From positions 1 through 64,000 of the forward strand of contig NZ_AYTW01000040.1 of the NCBI RefSeq assembly GCF_002752635.1: a stretch of 64,000 nt of DNA. The letters run 5' to 3'. Made by a program: the position numbers and the translations under genes. How positions within the stretch are numbered: position 1 is the stretch's first letter; each line of letters opens with the position of its first letter. Under the pieces are notes generated by a model, which was not told the origin of the DNA, did no database searches, and saw only the letters and a list, made by a program, of their open reading frames with translations. Source of the stretch: Mesotoga sp. Brook.08.105.5.1 (GTDB taxonomy: Bacteria > Thermotogota > Thermotogae > Petrotogales > Kosmotogaceae). Below, piece by piece: positions 40,055 through 49,199 of the stretch.

Positions 40055-41643
40055 CCTTCATCACTCCGTTCCCTAACGACTTCGGCCTTTTTATGCCCTG
40101 CCATCATAAGTCCTATTTCCTCTCTGTCGACTTCATCTGGAGTAACTTCTCCCATAATCTCTCCTTCATAGAAGACAAGTATCCTGTCAGAGAGAGAAAA
40201 AATCTCATCGAGTTCCATTGAGATCAGAAGCATGGCAATGCCCTTGCCGCGCATCGAAATCAAAGTCTTATGAATAAACTCGATTGCTCCGATATCCAGA
40301 CCTCTGGTGGGCTGAGAGACTACCACAACTTTCGGTTCTATCGGAACAACGCTCAGTTCTCGGCCCACGACTACCTTCTGTTGATTCCCGCCCGAGAGGT
40401 TGCCAGCGAGCATGTTTATGTTCTTTGGTCTCACATCGAAAGCATCTACTACGCCTCTTGAGAATTCCTTTACGTTTCTAAGGTTTATGAACCCCTCTTG
40501 AGAAAAGGGCTCTTCGTCTTGTTTACCAAGGATGAGGTTGTAATAGACTGGATACTGGGCTATCATTCCCCTTCTCAGTCTATTCTCAGGGATGTGTGTC
40601 AAACCAGCTTCTCTTATTTCAAGCGCCGTTTGATTAGTAAGATCAACGCCACTCAAGTATATGTTTCCTTTCTCAACTTTCCTAAGACCGGTGATCGCCT
40701 CGATAAGCTCTGTCTGACCGTTACCTGCTACGCCGGCGATTCCCACAATTTCCCCCTGACGAACCGAGAACGAGACACCATTGACCGTATCTAAGTTTCG
40801 ATTATCCTTAACATGGAGATCTTTGACTTCTAGAACGGTTTCGCCGGCGCGTTTCTCTTCCTTTTCGACTCTTAGGAGAACTTCTCTTCCGACCATCATG
40901 TTTGCAAGTTGTCTGGGATTTGTGTCTTTGGTGTTCACCTTACCGGTTACTTTCCCGAGTCTCATAACTGTCACCCTATCGGTAATAGCCATGACTTCAT
41001 TTAGCTTATGAGTGATGAAAATAATCGTCTTTCCATTATCTCTTAACACTCTAAGTATTTTGAAAAGCTCTTCGGTCTCCTGAGGGGTTAGAACGGCTGT
41101 CGGTTCATCGAAAACGAGAATCTCGGCACCCCTGAATAGGATCTTCAGAATCTCAACTCTTTGCTGCATACCAACTGGAATGTCTTCAATAAAAGCATCC
41201 ACATCAACGGCTAGTCCGTACTTTTTAGACAAGTCCGTAACGATCTTACGCGACTTGTTAGTGTCCATGAACATTTTGAAGGGACCGTACTTCGGTTCTG
41301 AACCTAGAACTACGTTTTCAGCGACAGTCAGGTTATCCACCAACATGAAATGTTGGTGGACCATCCCGATTCCTATGTCAATAGCATCCTTTGGCCCGTT
41401 GATAACTGTTTTCTTACCATTTATGAAGATCTCTCCTTCGTCAGGAGTATAAAGCCCATACAACTGATTCATGAGAGTAGACTTTCCTGCTCCGTTCTCG
41501 CCCACAAGCGCATGTATTTCGCCTTTCCTAACAAAGAAATCCACATGATCATTAGCAACAACGGAAGGGAAGGTCTTCACAATTCCTTTCATAGCTACTG
41601 CGATACCTGAGAGATCGAGGCTTTCAACGTAGCTTTCTTCCAC
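40051..41643 (-). CDS. nucleoside ABC importer ATPase with two ABC domains (NupO/YufO-like)
   Basis: Double ATPase of about 530 residues, as in sugar and nucleoside importers of the RbsA/NupO group. Domain 1 has Walker A GENGAGKSTLM and Walker B ILVFDEPTAVL. Domain 2 has the degenerate Walker A GVAGNGQTEL and the signature LSGGNQQKVVVGREL. Start: GTG 41643 lies seven bases behind GGAGGTGAG; the in-frame ATG 41664 overlaps that site and is less likely. A strong terminator lies between it and the binding-protein gene. Confidence 0.92.
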   Translation of the reverse strand: MEESYVESLDLSGIAVAMKGIVKTFPSVVANDHVDFFVRKGEIHALVGENGAGKSTLMNQLYGLYTPDEGEIFINGKKTVINGPKDAIDIGIGMVHQHFMLVDNLTVAENVVLGSEPKYGPFKMFMDTNKSRKIVTDLSKKYGLAVDVDAFIEDIPVGMQQRVEILKILFRGAEILVFDEPTAVLTPQETEELFKILRVLRDNGKTIIFITHKLNEVMAITDRVTVMRLGKVTGKVNTKDTNPRQLANMMVGREVLLRVEKEEKRAGETVLEVKDLHVKDNRNLDTVNGVSFSVRQGEIVGIAGVAGNGQTELIEAITGLRKVEKGNIYLSGVDLTNQTALEIREAGLTHIPENRLRRGMIAQYPVYYNLILGKQDEEPFSQEGFINLRNVKEFSRGVVDAFDVRPKNINMLAGNLSGGNQQKVVVGRELSVVPIEPKVVVVSQPTRGLDIGAIEFIHKTLISMRGKGIAMLLISMELDEIFSLSDRILVFYEGEIMGEVTPDEVDREEIGLMMAGHKKAEVVRERSDEG

Positions 41644-41670
41644 ACGCTCACCTCCATCGTTCATGATACG

Positions 41671-41702
41671 AAAGATCGGGAGAGGTCGCTCTCCCGATCT
41701 TT
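41671..41702 (-). terminator. intercistronic terminator between BMP protein and ATPase genes
   Basis: A 14-bp perfect stem (41671-41684 with 41689-41702) with a 4-base loop, whose 3' arm ends in TTT on the minus strand. It resembles the element after the peptide-binding protein and should reduce transporter expression relative to the binding protein. Confidence 0.75.
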
Positions 41703-41732
41703 GATATCACACGATTGTGTGAATTAATTCCA

Positions 41733-42755
41733 TTACGGAAGGGTTATATCTGGAACAACGAACGCATCGAGCTTCTCTTGAGTATCAGGAACAATAAGCG
41801 TTCCGGCTTTTAGAAGACCCTTAAGGAACTCAACTTCGCCGAGAATAACCGGTCCAACAACATCCTTAGTGTAGGTCATCGGACTAATTCCAACACCTTC
41901 ATCCTTTATTCCGAGTGTCTTTGCTCCGGGTTCGAAAGTTCCGAGAGCGATACTCATAACGGCTTGATAGGAAGCCATGTCAACTCTCTTGACAGAACTT
42001 GTTAGGACTCTTCCAGGAGCCATGTAATCCTGATCAACATCGACACCAACTGCAAAGAAACCTTCTCCCTTTTCTGCCGCAGCTTCAATGACACCATTTC
42101 CACACGCGCCAGCTGCATGGAAGACAATGTCGGCGCCTTCTGCGAACTGAGCGATGGCAAGGTCCTTACCCTTCTTAGGATCGTTGAAATCCATAGTGTA
42201 TCCCTGAAGCATGCTTATCGTTTTTCCGTGTATCTCTTCGTAGACTCTTATTCCGGCCTCATAGCCGTAGCGGAATCTTTCAACTGGAGGAATTGGAAGA
42301 CCTCCAACGAAGCCTACCATGTTGGTCTCTGTCATGGCCGCTACCACATAACCTACCAGGAAAGCTCCTTCTTGTTCTTTGAAGAGATACGTTGCTACAT
42401 TATTCGGCATGTTCTCAACAGGGTCAATGTCTATGCCTACGAAGTAAGTATCCGGGAACTGAGGAGCAACCTTATACAGCGCATCGGCCATCATGAAGCC
42501 AACTGCGAAGATAATATCTGCTTCCTTTGCTGCGTTTGACAGATTAGGGATATAGTCGGACTGTTCCTTTGATTGTACGACTTCTCTGTCAATTCCCAGG
42601 AAGTCAGAGGCCTTGACAATTCCTTCCCAAGTTCCATCATTAAATGACTTGTCTCCGAGCCCCCCAACGTCAGTAATCATGATTACCTTCATTGCCATTA
42701 CTGGGAGAGCAAACATGAGAATAAGTGAGAACACCAACAATAGTCTTAGTTTCAT
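41733..42755 (-). CDS. BMP/PnrA-family nucleoside-binding protein
   Basis: Periplasmic-type receptor of the BMP family, 340 residues, with signal peptide MKLRLLLVFSLILMFALPVMA and no lipobox cysteine. The family motif is ITDVGGLGDKSFNDGTWEG, followed by VGFVGGLPIPPVERFRYGYE and IVFHAAGACGNGVIEAA. Members bind purine nucleosides (PnrA/TmpC) or related ligands. The ATG overlaps the upstream stop (ATGA). udk upstream and the YufOPQ-like genes downstream fit nucleoside uptake. Confidence 0.92.
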   Translation of the reverse strand: MKLRLLLVFSLILMFALPVMAMKVIMITDVGGLGDKSFNDGTWEGIVKASDFLGIDREVVQSKEQSDYIPNLSNAAKEADIIFAVGFMMADALYKVAPQFPDTYFVGIDIDPVENMPNNVATYLFKEQEGAFLVGYVVAAMTETNMVGFVGGLPIPPVERFRYGYEAGIRVYEEIHGKTISMLQGYTMDFNDPKKGKDLAIAQFAEGADIVFHAAGACGNGVIEAAAEKGEGFFAVGVDVDQDYMAPGRVLTSSVKRVDMASYQAVMSIALGTFEPGAKTLGIKDEGVGISPMTYTKDVVGPVILGEVEFLKGLLKAGTLIVPDTQEKLDAFVVPDITLP

Positions 42756-45076
42756 TCAACAACACTCCCTTTCTTATGAGATAGTAAGATCCATAGAACT
42801 GATAACACAATTATACCCGCAAAAACTACCAAAAACAAAATGTTTATCGAAGGTTCAATAGGCACACTCAGCATCGGAGAACCACCTTGGACAAAGAGAT
42901 TTAGATCGCTCAGGCCCGGGAGCTGTATTAACAGGAATACTACAATTACTGCAAGGTGGATATAAGAGATAACAGGTTTCTTTACAACAAATAGCGTAAT
43001 CGTCAGCAAAAAAAGAGCAACTACTAGCGCCGCAAACTCTGGAACTCTGTAGACTTTGACCGGGATTGGCGAGGGTTTGCTTTCTAGCAGCGGATCGATT
43101 CTTTGATGGTAATCGTCCAAAGCGATGGAAAGCTCAGGTCTTGATCCTAGAGTATCTTCAAGTGAAGTGGTGAAATCCTTTCTCATTGTTTGTCCAGCGT
43201 ATTTGACAATTGTCTCTGAAGTGTCCAGCAATTTCGAAACGGCATTGGCGTAACCTTTACTATTTCTGTTGCTGTCTCTTATGAAGCTATTGATATCTTT
43301 TGTGAGGTCCTGCAACTCGGATGCATATACGGCCTGGTTCTCAATAGACAAATACTCACTAAAGGCCGGGGCCGTTACCCTCAATCTTCCGTTGGCGTCT
43401 ATACTGTAGGTCAATCCTGCCTCGGATGAAAAAGAGTTCAGTTTGTTGGTGATGATTATCCTCAGGACTCTTTTCAGAGTGTTCAACTCGCTCGAAACAA
43501 GTGAGTTCAACTCTCTTGTCTGCAGGCTGATCATCGACTCAGGAGCAAGAAACACATCGCTCTTCAGAGTCGAATAGTAAACTGAATCGTAGAATCCATC
43601 GAAACTGTCCATTGAAAGCTCTGTTTGCTCGTTAAAAAGATTAAGGAATGGCAGAATGGCTATGAGAACAAGCATTAGCAGTTTCAAGAGCTGAACTCTG
43701 TTTCTCTTTCTCCTATTCATTAGCGAAGAAACGGTCAGAATGAACGCGAATGCAAAGGCGGGCAATGCCACTATTGAATGCAGAGAAAGATCGAAGATGC
43801 CAACAGCAATGTTACCAATGAAGAATATGTACAAGGTTTCAAGAATGATGATAGTACCTAACAGATACTTCTTGACAGAGTTGAAGAGAGTGAATCCCAG
43901 AACAACCAGCAATGCGTAGGCAACAATTCTCAACCACCAGAGATCGATTTTCTTTTCAACGCTTGAAACGAGGTTGGCTGAGAGCTCGTTCCTTATCCGA
44001 CCCATTATGTTTGTTTGAATGGGTATGATCTTTCTCACTTCACTGGTGATGTCATTCTCGATTAGGCCGACCGGAGTGAATTGCTTAATCGAAAGCAGCT
44101 GGGCGCCCATCTGAATCTTTTCAAAGACTTGAGCCTTTATTTCTGGATTCTCATCAAGGACGTCCATTAGTTCTCGATACTCAGAGTCATCTGGTTCAGT
44201 GCCAAGCTCAAACCCTGCCAATTCTTTCGGTTTCACCGGGATCGACTCCGGGAAAAAGGGAGCATAATCAATCAGAGCCATAGATCTTAGAAGCCATAGC
44301 CGAAAGAGTTCTCTCCCAGATGCCATCATCTCAGGACCGGAAATCTGAGCTAGATCCATAGCAGTCTGAATTGCCAATCTGTTTACTTCTTCATCAACAA
44401 GTGTGTCCACTCGGTACTCTTTCGAACTCAAGGTCGAGATCGTAGAGTTAAGGGCTTCAAGTATCCTGGTATCTGAAAGACTCAGAATTTCTTGTTCCGA
44501 CTCTGCAGGAGCGTCTACTGCAAGGTTGAAGGAAGAAAAAGAGTTTGTTATAGTCAGTTCCTCGGGAAACGCTTCAGGTTTGCTCTTCACGAGGCCAAGA
44601 GCGAATGCTATCCACTCCTTATAGACAGTCTCTGCCATGCTCCTGACTCTTGTCGTGTAGGAGTTGAAGACCTCAAGATATGCCGGCATCTCATTTAACG
44701 TATAGGTCTCAAAGGGTTTTCCTGAGATGTCTGTTAGAACCCATGCAAGAAAGGCGCTATAGGCTATCCTGTCGTCGTTATCGCGAAAGTCGTCAATGTC
44801 TGTGAAAGCTCCGAGATGCCTGGTCAGCAACCCGGCGATAGTCGTTGAACTCTCTTTCTTTTCAATGCTCCCAACCATCTGGAGTTTGTACATCCTGTAG
44901 ATTGACAGATAATCAAGGTCCTGATTGAGCCTGACAACTTTGGGCAGCTGCGGCTCTTGGCTTACATAATCACTAATGTAATTCTCGAAATCCTCAATGA
45001 TCACTTTCTGGCTAAAGGAAAAGGAAAGAATTGCGATTACCAGAAACACAATGACCGAGAGTATTCTATTTGGCAC
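42752..45076 (-). CDS. uncharacterised 774-residue membrane protein in the nucleoside importer operon
   Basis: I do not recognise the family. A signal-like hydrophobic N-terminus (about 5-22) is followed by about 360 soluble, acidic, helical residues. A cluster of membrane segments follows at about 383-400, 405-427, 433-452 and 464-482, then a second helical soluble region (about 483-675) with coiled-coil character, and three closing segments near 680-700, 704-722 and 748-768. ATG 45076 has a GGAGG site. It lies 18 bases after udk and overlaps the BMP gene by ATGA, so it is an integral part of this operon. A role beside the importer is inference only. Confidence 0.85.
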   Translation of the reverse strand: MPNRILSVIVFLVIAILSFSFSQKVIIEDFENYISDYVSQEPQLPKVVRLNQDLDYLSIYRMYKLQMVGSIEKKESSTTIAGLLTRHLGAFTDIDDFRDNDDRIAYSAFLAWVLTDISGKPFETYTLNEMPAYLEVFNSYTTRVRSMAETVYKEWIAFALGLVKSKPEAFPEELTITNSFSSFNLAVDAPAESEQEILSLSDTRILEALNSTISTLSSKEYRVDTLVDEEVNRLAIQTAMDLAQISGPEMMASGRELFRLWLLRSMALIDYAPFFPESIPVKPKELAGFELGTEPDDSEYRELMDVLDENPEIKAQVFEKIQMGAQLLSIKQFTPVGLIENDITSEVRKIIPIQTNIMGRIRNELSANLVSSVEKKIDLWWLRIVAYALLVVLGFTLFNSVKKYLLGTIIILETLYIFFIGNIAVGIFDLSLHSIVALPAFAFAFILTVSSLMNRRKRNRVQLLKLLMLVLIAILPFLNLFNEQTELSMDSFDGFYDSVYYSTLKSDVFLAPESMISLQTRELNSLVSSELNTLKRVLRIIITNKLNSFSSEAGLTYSIDANGRLRVTAPAFSEYLSIENQAVYASELQDLTKDINSFIRDSNRNSKGYANAVSKLLDTSETIVKYAGQTMRKDFTTSLEDTLGSRPELSIALDDYHQRIDPLLESKPSPIPVKVYRVPEFAALVVALFLLTITLFVVKKPVISYIHLAVIVVFLLIQLPGLSDLNLFVQGGSPMLSVPIEPSINILFLVVFAGIIVLSVLWILLSHKKGSVVE

Positions 45077-45094
45077 TCTACACCTCCAGCCCGA

Positions 45095-45700
45095 TCACTT
45101 GTTCAACATGTTCTCAATGGCGTTGATTATGACATTAAGACCGGTAGTGTTCGCGGCCCCGTCAGGTAAAACTATATCACAAAAGTACTTCTGGGGTTCA
45201 ATGAAACTTTCAAAAGACGGAGCGACAAACTTTCTATACTGTTCTATTATGCTGTCTACGGATCTACCTCGCTCTTTAGTATCACGTTCTATCCTTCTAA
45301 TAAGCCTTTCATCTGCCGGCGCATCTATGTATATTGAGAAGTCGAAGAGATCCCTCATTTCCCTCTTGAACATTACCAGGAGCCCTTCGACGATAATCAG
45401 CGGTTTAGGCCTAAACTCTCTACAGATTCCTTCTTCTCGCCTGTACGTGACCATGCTATAGACTGGAACCATAATGCTTTTGTTCTGCTTAACGGATTTG
45501 AGGTGCTGTTCAAAGAGTTCAAAGTCAAAGGCTTTCGGAGAATCGAAATTGAACTCTCTCGGATCAGTTCCGGGATCCAGGTTTTTGTAGTAGTCATCCA
45601 TCGAGAGAACAGCCGCTCTTTCGTTGAAGTGATTGAAGATTACGTTGGTTACGGACGTCTTTCCGGCCCCGCTTCCTCCGATTATTGAAACAAGAACCAT
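45095..45700 (-). CDS. udk: uridine kinase
   Basis: Phosphorylates uridine (and cytidine) to the monophosphate, trapping imported nucleosides. A P-loop kinase of 201 residues: SIIGGSGAGKTSVTNVIF, MDDYYKNLDPGTDPREFNFD, LIIVEGLLVMF, and DAPADERLIRRIERDTKERG. The typical NFDHP motif is replaced by NFDSPKAFDF, a small variation. Its ATG overlaps the rex stop by one base (TAATG). With the BMP importer just downstream the functional link is strong. Confidence 0.93.
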   Translation of the reverse strand: MVLVSIIGGSGAGKTSVTNVIFNHFNERAAVLSMDDYYKNLDPGTDPREFNFDSPKAFDFELFEQHLKSVKQNKSIMVPVYSMVTYRREEGICREFRPKPLIIVEGLLVMFKREMRDLFDFSIYIDAPADERLIRRIERDTKERGRSVDSIIEQYRKFVAPSFESFIEPQKYFCDIVLPDGAANTTGLNVIINAIENMLNK

Positions 45701-46353
45701 TAAGCTCTTCTCCCTTTTCTGGAAGAACCGAATGTCATATTGAAAGCAAGTGATCTGAATGAGACAGAAATGTCAATTTCCTCATTGCTTATGCCAGGAG
45801 GCAGAGTAAGGCGGATTGGAGCGAAGTTGACAATCCCCTTGACACCCGCATCTGCCAATAAATCAGCGATGATTTGGGCCGCGTTCGCGGGAACAGTGAT
45901 TACACCAATCTCTATTTGCCTTTTCTTCACAATTTCCTCTAACACTTCTGTTGATTCTATTACAAGATCGTTCGGCATTGGAATACCGATTTTGTTTGGA
46001 TTGTTGTCGAAGAGCGCTTTTGCAATGAAACCGGAGTTCTCAAGTCCGGGGTAGTTGGCCAACGCCATACCGAGGTTTCCCATCCCCACTATACAGGTCT
46101 TCCACTTCTTCCTTATTCCAAGGATTTCGCTAATACTATCAAGAAGAAGCTTTGTACTATAACCGACACCCCTCTTTCCGAACTCTCCAAAATATGAAAG
46201 ATCCTTTCTCACTTGACTGGCTTTAATCCCGAGCCTTTCTGCCAGATCATTTGAGGATACGCTTGCCACTCCTGAGATAACCATGTTTTCCAGGCACCTG
46301 TGGTATACGGCGAGTCTCTTTATAGTAGGTTTTGGGATTTTTGTGTTATCCAT
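45700..46353 (-). CDS. rex: redox-sensing transcriptional repressor Rex
   Basis: Senses the NADH/NAD+ ratio and represses fermentation and respiration genes. The 217-residue protein has an N-terminal winged helix ([20 protein letters not shown]) and a Rossmann domain ([49 protein letters not shown]). ATG 46353 follows GGGAGGTTG. It is the first gene of the operon rex-udk-membrane protein-BMP-importer, so nucleoside uptake may be expressed together with the redox sensor. A palindrome overlaps its own -10 box. Confidence 0.95.
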   Translation of the reverse strand: MDNTKIPKPTIKRLAVYHRCLENMVISGVASVSSNDLAERLGIKASQVRKDLSYFGEFGKRGVGYSTKLLLDSISEILGIRKKWKTCIVGMGNLGMALANYPGLENSGFIAKALFDNNPNKIGIPMPNDLVIESTEVLEEIVKKRQIEIGVITVPANAAQIIADLLADAGVKGIVNFAPIRLTLPPGISNEEIDISVSFRSLAFNMTFGSSRKGRRA

Positions 46354-46380
46354 TGCTGATCAACCTCCCGGCAGGCGTAT

Positions 46381-46400
46381 TTGTGAAAATTATATCACGA
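46381..46400 (-). promoter_or_regulatory. rex promoter with overlapping imperfect palindrome
   Basis: The 20-base element TTGTGA-8 nt-TCACGA contains, on the minus strand, the extended -10 TGATATAAT (46397-46389). The half-sites resemble Rex operators (TTGTGAA...TTCACAA), but the gap is 8 instead of 6. Position over the -10 box fits autorepression; the identity of the binder is inferred. Confidence 0.45.
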
Positions 46401-46453
46401 TTATTTACATACATCTTTTGATGGCGCCACTCAAAAAATGTGCCATAGCAACG

Positions 46454-46462
46454 TGCTATAAT
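46454..46462 (+). promoter_or_regulatory. extended -10 promoter of the rightward 46.5-64 kb block
   Basis: TGCTATAAT, a perfect extended -10 element, lies about 40 bases before ATG 46503. No good -35 box. It is divergent from the rex promoter and is the only clear promoter seen before the long rightward gene block. Confidence 0.55.
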
Positions 46463-46502
46463 TATCCGTAGAATATCCATAATTTCGACTGGAGCGCTTT
46501 TT

Positions 46503-46838
46503 ATGGGAAAGAGAGCAAGACTTAATAGCCAGGTAGCATCGGTAGTACTGCTGATAATTTCTCTCTTCCTATTTGTAGAATCGCTTTACATTTTTAGATA
46601 CATAAGAGAATCGCAGTCTACCGAATTTGAAGTCGGTTTTTTCGACCTCTCGTCTCGTCTCAGAATTCTTCTCGGTGATGAGGGGTATGTTCTTGAACCT
46701 GGTGAGCATTTGGTACTAAAGATAAGACGAAATGATAAATTGGTTGTTGAGCAAGATCTGCCCGGAAGGTATACGGTTAGGGGCGGAGGCGAGATGGTGA
46801 ATGTGAGTATTCCACTGGCGGAAGTGAGTGTAAAGTGA
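46503..46838 (+). CDS. hypothetical single-span membrane protein
   Basis: A 111-residue protein with one N-terminal membrane segment (about 11-32, ASVVLLIISLFLFVESLYIF) after a basic start, so the rest faces outside. The outer part is beta-rich (FEVGFFDLSSRLRILLGDEG, HLVLKIRRNDKLVVEQDLPG). ATG 46503 follows GGAGCGC. Coupled to the DUF4416 gene by overlapping codons. Family not recognised. Confidence 0.75.
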   Translation: MGKRARLNSQVASVVLLIISLFLFVESLYIFRYIRESQSTEFEVGFFDLSSRLRILLGDEGYVLEPGEHLVLKIRRNDKLVVEQDLPGRYTVRGGGEMVNVSIPLAEVSVK

Positions 46839-47374
46839 TGGGAAGCTATAGAGAAACGGAAATGGTCAATCTCGTTGTCTTCGCTTTCGGTTCATACATA
46901 GATTACAGGCTTCAGGAAATTCAACCTGTTCTTGAGAAGGAGTTTGGACCGGCAGACTATATATCGAAATCGCTGGATTTCGATAAATACACATCTTATT
47001 ACAACGATGAGATGGGATTTGGTCTTAAAGGCAAGCTGCTTTCTTTTAAGAGGCTCGTACACCCTCAACAACTTTCCCTCATAAAGAGAATTACAAACGA
47101 TATTGAAGAGAAATTCGGACTGGAAGGGAAGAGAAAAGTAAATCTAGATCCGGGCTATGTTCATCACGCTCAGTTTGTTCTCGCATCAACTAAGCATTGG
47201 GCGAATCGTATCTATATTGGAGACGGCATCTCTGCTGAGATAACTCTCATTTTCGTCAATGGTGCTTTTACACCACTTCCATACACTTATCCGAACTATC
47301 GGGATCGGGAGTATATTGAAGAACTCATGCGAATCAGGGAGCTGTACCTCTTCAAAAGAAAGGAAAGACTATGA
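46835..47374 (+). CDS. DUF4416 family protein
   Basis: A soluble protein of about 179 residues matching DUF4416, a conserved family of unknown function. Recognisable stretches are FGPADYISKSLDFDKYTSYY, KRKVNLDPGYVHHAQFVLAS, and the ending FTPLPYTYPNYRDREYIEE. The start is GTG 46835 (overlapping the previous stop) or ATG 46838. It overlaps rimO by ATGA, so it may act with it, but no direct evidence is visible. Confidence 0.88.
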   Translation: MMGSYRETEMVNLVVFAFGSYIDYRLQEIQPVLEKEFGPADYISKSLDFDKYTSYYNDEMGFGLKGKLLSFKRLVHPQQLSLIKRITNDIEEKFGLEGKRKVNLDPGYVHHAQFVLASTKHWANRIYIGDGISAEITLIFVNGAFTPLPYTYPNYRDREYIEELMRIRELYLFKRKERL

Positions 47375-48672
47375 AGTTTGGAGTTCTCTCTCTGGGATGC
47401 TCAAAGAATATTGCCGATATGGATAATTTCATGGGCATTATGAGAAGCAGGGGCCATGAGATAGTAAAAGATGCTTCGCGTGCGGATTTACTAGTTATAG
47501 ACACCTGCGGGTTTATCGACGATGCAAAGAAGGAGAGCCTGGAAGAGATCTTCAGGGCCCTTTCCTACAAAGAGCACAATCCGAATCTAAGAGTACTTGC
47601 AGTCGGGTGCCTTGTTCAAAGATATTTCGAAGAATTGAAATCTGAGATCCGCGAAGTTGATGGGTTAGTTGGAGTCACAAGCCCGGCAACGCTCGCTGAT
47701 CTTATCGAGAGAAATGAGGTATTCTTCATTGGTGAACCTGATGGAGTCTACGAGTACTCCACCAGAGTCGCTGAAAAATATAGTGCTTACGTGAAGATTG
47801 GAGACGGCTGCAACAGAAATTGTGCTTTCTGTTCAATTCCCAACTTCAAAGGTTTTGCGGCAAGTCGTACTTCAGAAAGCATAGTTAAAGAGACTCTTTC
47901 TTTGGTGCGACAAGGTGTGAAAGAGATCGTTCTAGTATCTCAGGACTGTACGCAATATGGTTTAGATCTGGATGAGGGAGTCACTCTTGCCGGACTTCTC
48001 GGTAAATTGAATGATCTTGAAGGAGATTTCTGGATACGGGTTCTTTATCTTCACCCCGATCATGTGGAAGATGAACTGATAGATTCGATTCTCTCGCTTT
48101 CAAAGGTAGTAGATTATTTCGATATACCTGTTCAGAGTGGTTCCGATGAGATCCTGAAGAGAATGGGCAGGTCAAAGAACTCTAGACAGTTACGCGATTT
48201 GCTCCTTGGAATCAGAGAAAAAGCACCTCATGCTGTGTTGAGAACGACAATAATGGTCGGATTCCCAGGTGAGAGTGAAGCTACATTCAACGAGACTGTC
48301 GATTTTGCAAGAAGTGTTAGGTTCGATAGACTCGGAGGTTTTGTCTACTCAAGAGAGGAAGGAACGCCAGCATTCGATAAGAAGCTTACTGTAAGCAAGA
48401 ATGCAGCAAAGGAGATGCTTGAGCTTCTGCTTGACGAACAGGATCGGATTTCAGCGGAGCGCCTTTCAGACTTTAAAGGAAAGGTAGTTACTGTGTTGCT
48501 TGAGGAGAGCGGTGAAAGTTACACGCTGGGAAGAGCATATAACAGCGCTCCTGATGTTGATGGAGTGGTTGTTTTGAAGGGCCATAAGCAGGAAGGAGTT
48601 TTCTTGAAAGCCAGAATCACAGATACTTACGAGCATGACATGGAAGGTGTTGTTCTTGATGAACTTGCCTAA
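47371..48672 (+). CDS. rimO: ribosomal protein S12 methylthiotransferase RimO
   Basis: Radical SAM enzyme that adds a methylthio group to an aspartate of ribosomal protein S12. It has 433 residues and three domains. The N-terminal UPF0004 domain has its three cysteines in LGCSKNIADMD, IDTCGFIDDAKKES and AVGCLVQRY. The radical SAM core has CNRNCAFCSIP. A C-terminal TRAM domain starts near KGKVVTVLLEESGE. LGCSKN rather than LGCQVN favours RimO over MiaB. ATG overlaps the DUF4416 stop. Confidence 0.95.
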   Translation: MKFGVLSLGCSKNIADMDNFMGIMRSRGHEIVKDASRADLLVIDTCGFIDDAKKESLEEIFRALSYKEHNPNLRVLAVGCLVQRYFEELKSEIREVDGLVGVTSPATLADLIERNEVFFIGEPDGVYEYSTRVAEKYSAYVKIGDGCNRNCAFCSIPNFKGFAASRTSESIVKETLSLVRQGVKEIVLVSQDCTQYGLDLDEGVTLAGLLGKLNDLEGDFWIRVLYLHPDHVEDELIDSILSLSKVVDYFDIPVQSGSDEILKRMGRSKNSRQLRDLLLGIREKAPHAVLRTTIMVGFPGESEATFNETVDFARSVRFDRLGGFVYSREEGTPAFDKKLTVSKNAAKEMLELLLDEQDRISAERLSDFKGKVVTVLLEESGESYTLGRAYNSAPDVDGVVVLKGHKQEGVFLKARITDTYEHDMEGVVLDELA

Positions 48673-49198
48673 CATTCTTACCCTGTCGAGAATGGTGCTC
48701 GCTTTACCTACCCTTCTATTGCTAATGAGTGGGAATGTCGTTGGTTACTACTTTTCATTCCTTGTCTTCGGAATTGCTTCACTTACAGATTTCTTTGACG
48801 GGAGAATAGCAAGAAAGCGTGGTCTCGTTACGGATCTGGGGAGGTTTCTAGATCAGATCTCTGACAAGATCCTTGTTACATCAGTCTTCCTGGGCTTCAT
48901 GGCGATTTCGAGAGTCAGTCTCTGGTTCCTTTTCATACTGATCTTTAGAGACACGCTTGTCTCAGGGATAAGAATGGTTGCCTCGAGCAGGGGAAAAGTG
49001 ATCGCGGCTGATGCTCTCGGAAAGGTTAAGACGTTCTCTCAAATGATTCTCTTGGTAATTCTCTACATGAATTTGCTATGGGATTTCCCCTCTCAAGCAT
49101 TGGTGCTGTGGCTTGAGGTCTTCGTCGCAGGTGTCACGGCAGCGAGTGGAGCCAACTACCTGTTTAAGAATCTAGACATTTTCAAAGGGGGGGATTGA
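48659..49198 (+). CDS. pgsA: CDP-diacylglycerol-glycerol-3-phosphate 3-phosphatidyltransferase
   Basis: Membrane enzyme making phosphatidylglycerol phosphate. About 180 residues with four to six hydrophobic segments. The CDP-alcohol phosphotransferase motif is complete: DGRIARKRG then G-x3-D-x3-D in LGRFLDQISD. N-terminus MNLPNILTLSRMVLALPT is typical. ATG 48659 has GGAAGGTG ahead and lies inside the rimO end by 14 bases. Confidence 0.95.
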   Translation: MNLPNILTLSRMVLALPTLLLLMSGNVVGYYFSFLVFGIASLTDFFDGRIARKRGLVTDLGRFLDQISDKILVTSVFLGFMAISRVSLWFLFILIFRDTLVSGIRMVASSRGKVIAADALGKVKTFSQMILLVILYMNLLWDFPSQALVLWLEVFVAGVTAASGANYLFKNLDIFKGGD

Positions 49199-49199
49199 C

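Noticed and set aside
45541-45570. Variant NFDSP motif of uridine kinase taken as a sign of lost function
   Set aside because: All other kinase motifs are intact and substitutions at this site occur in the family.
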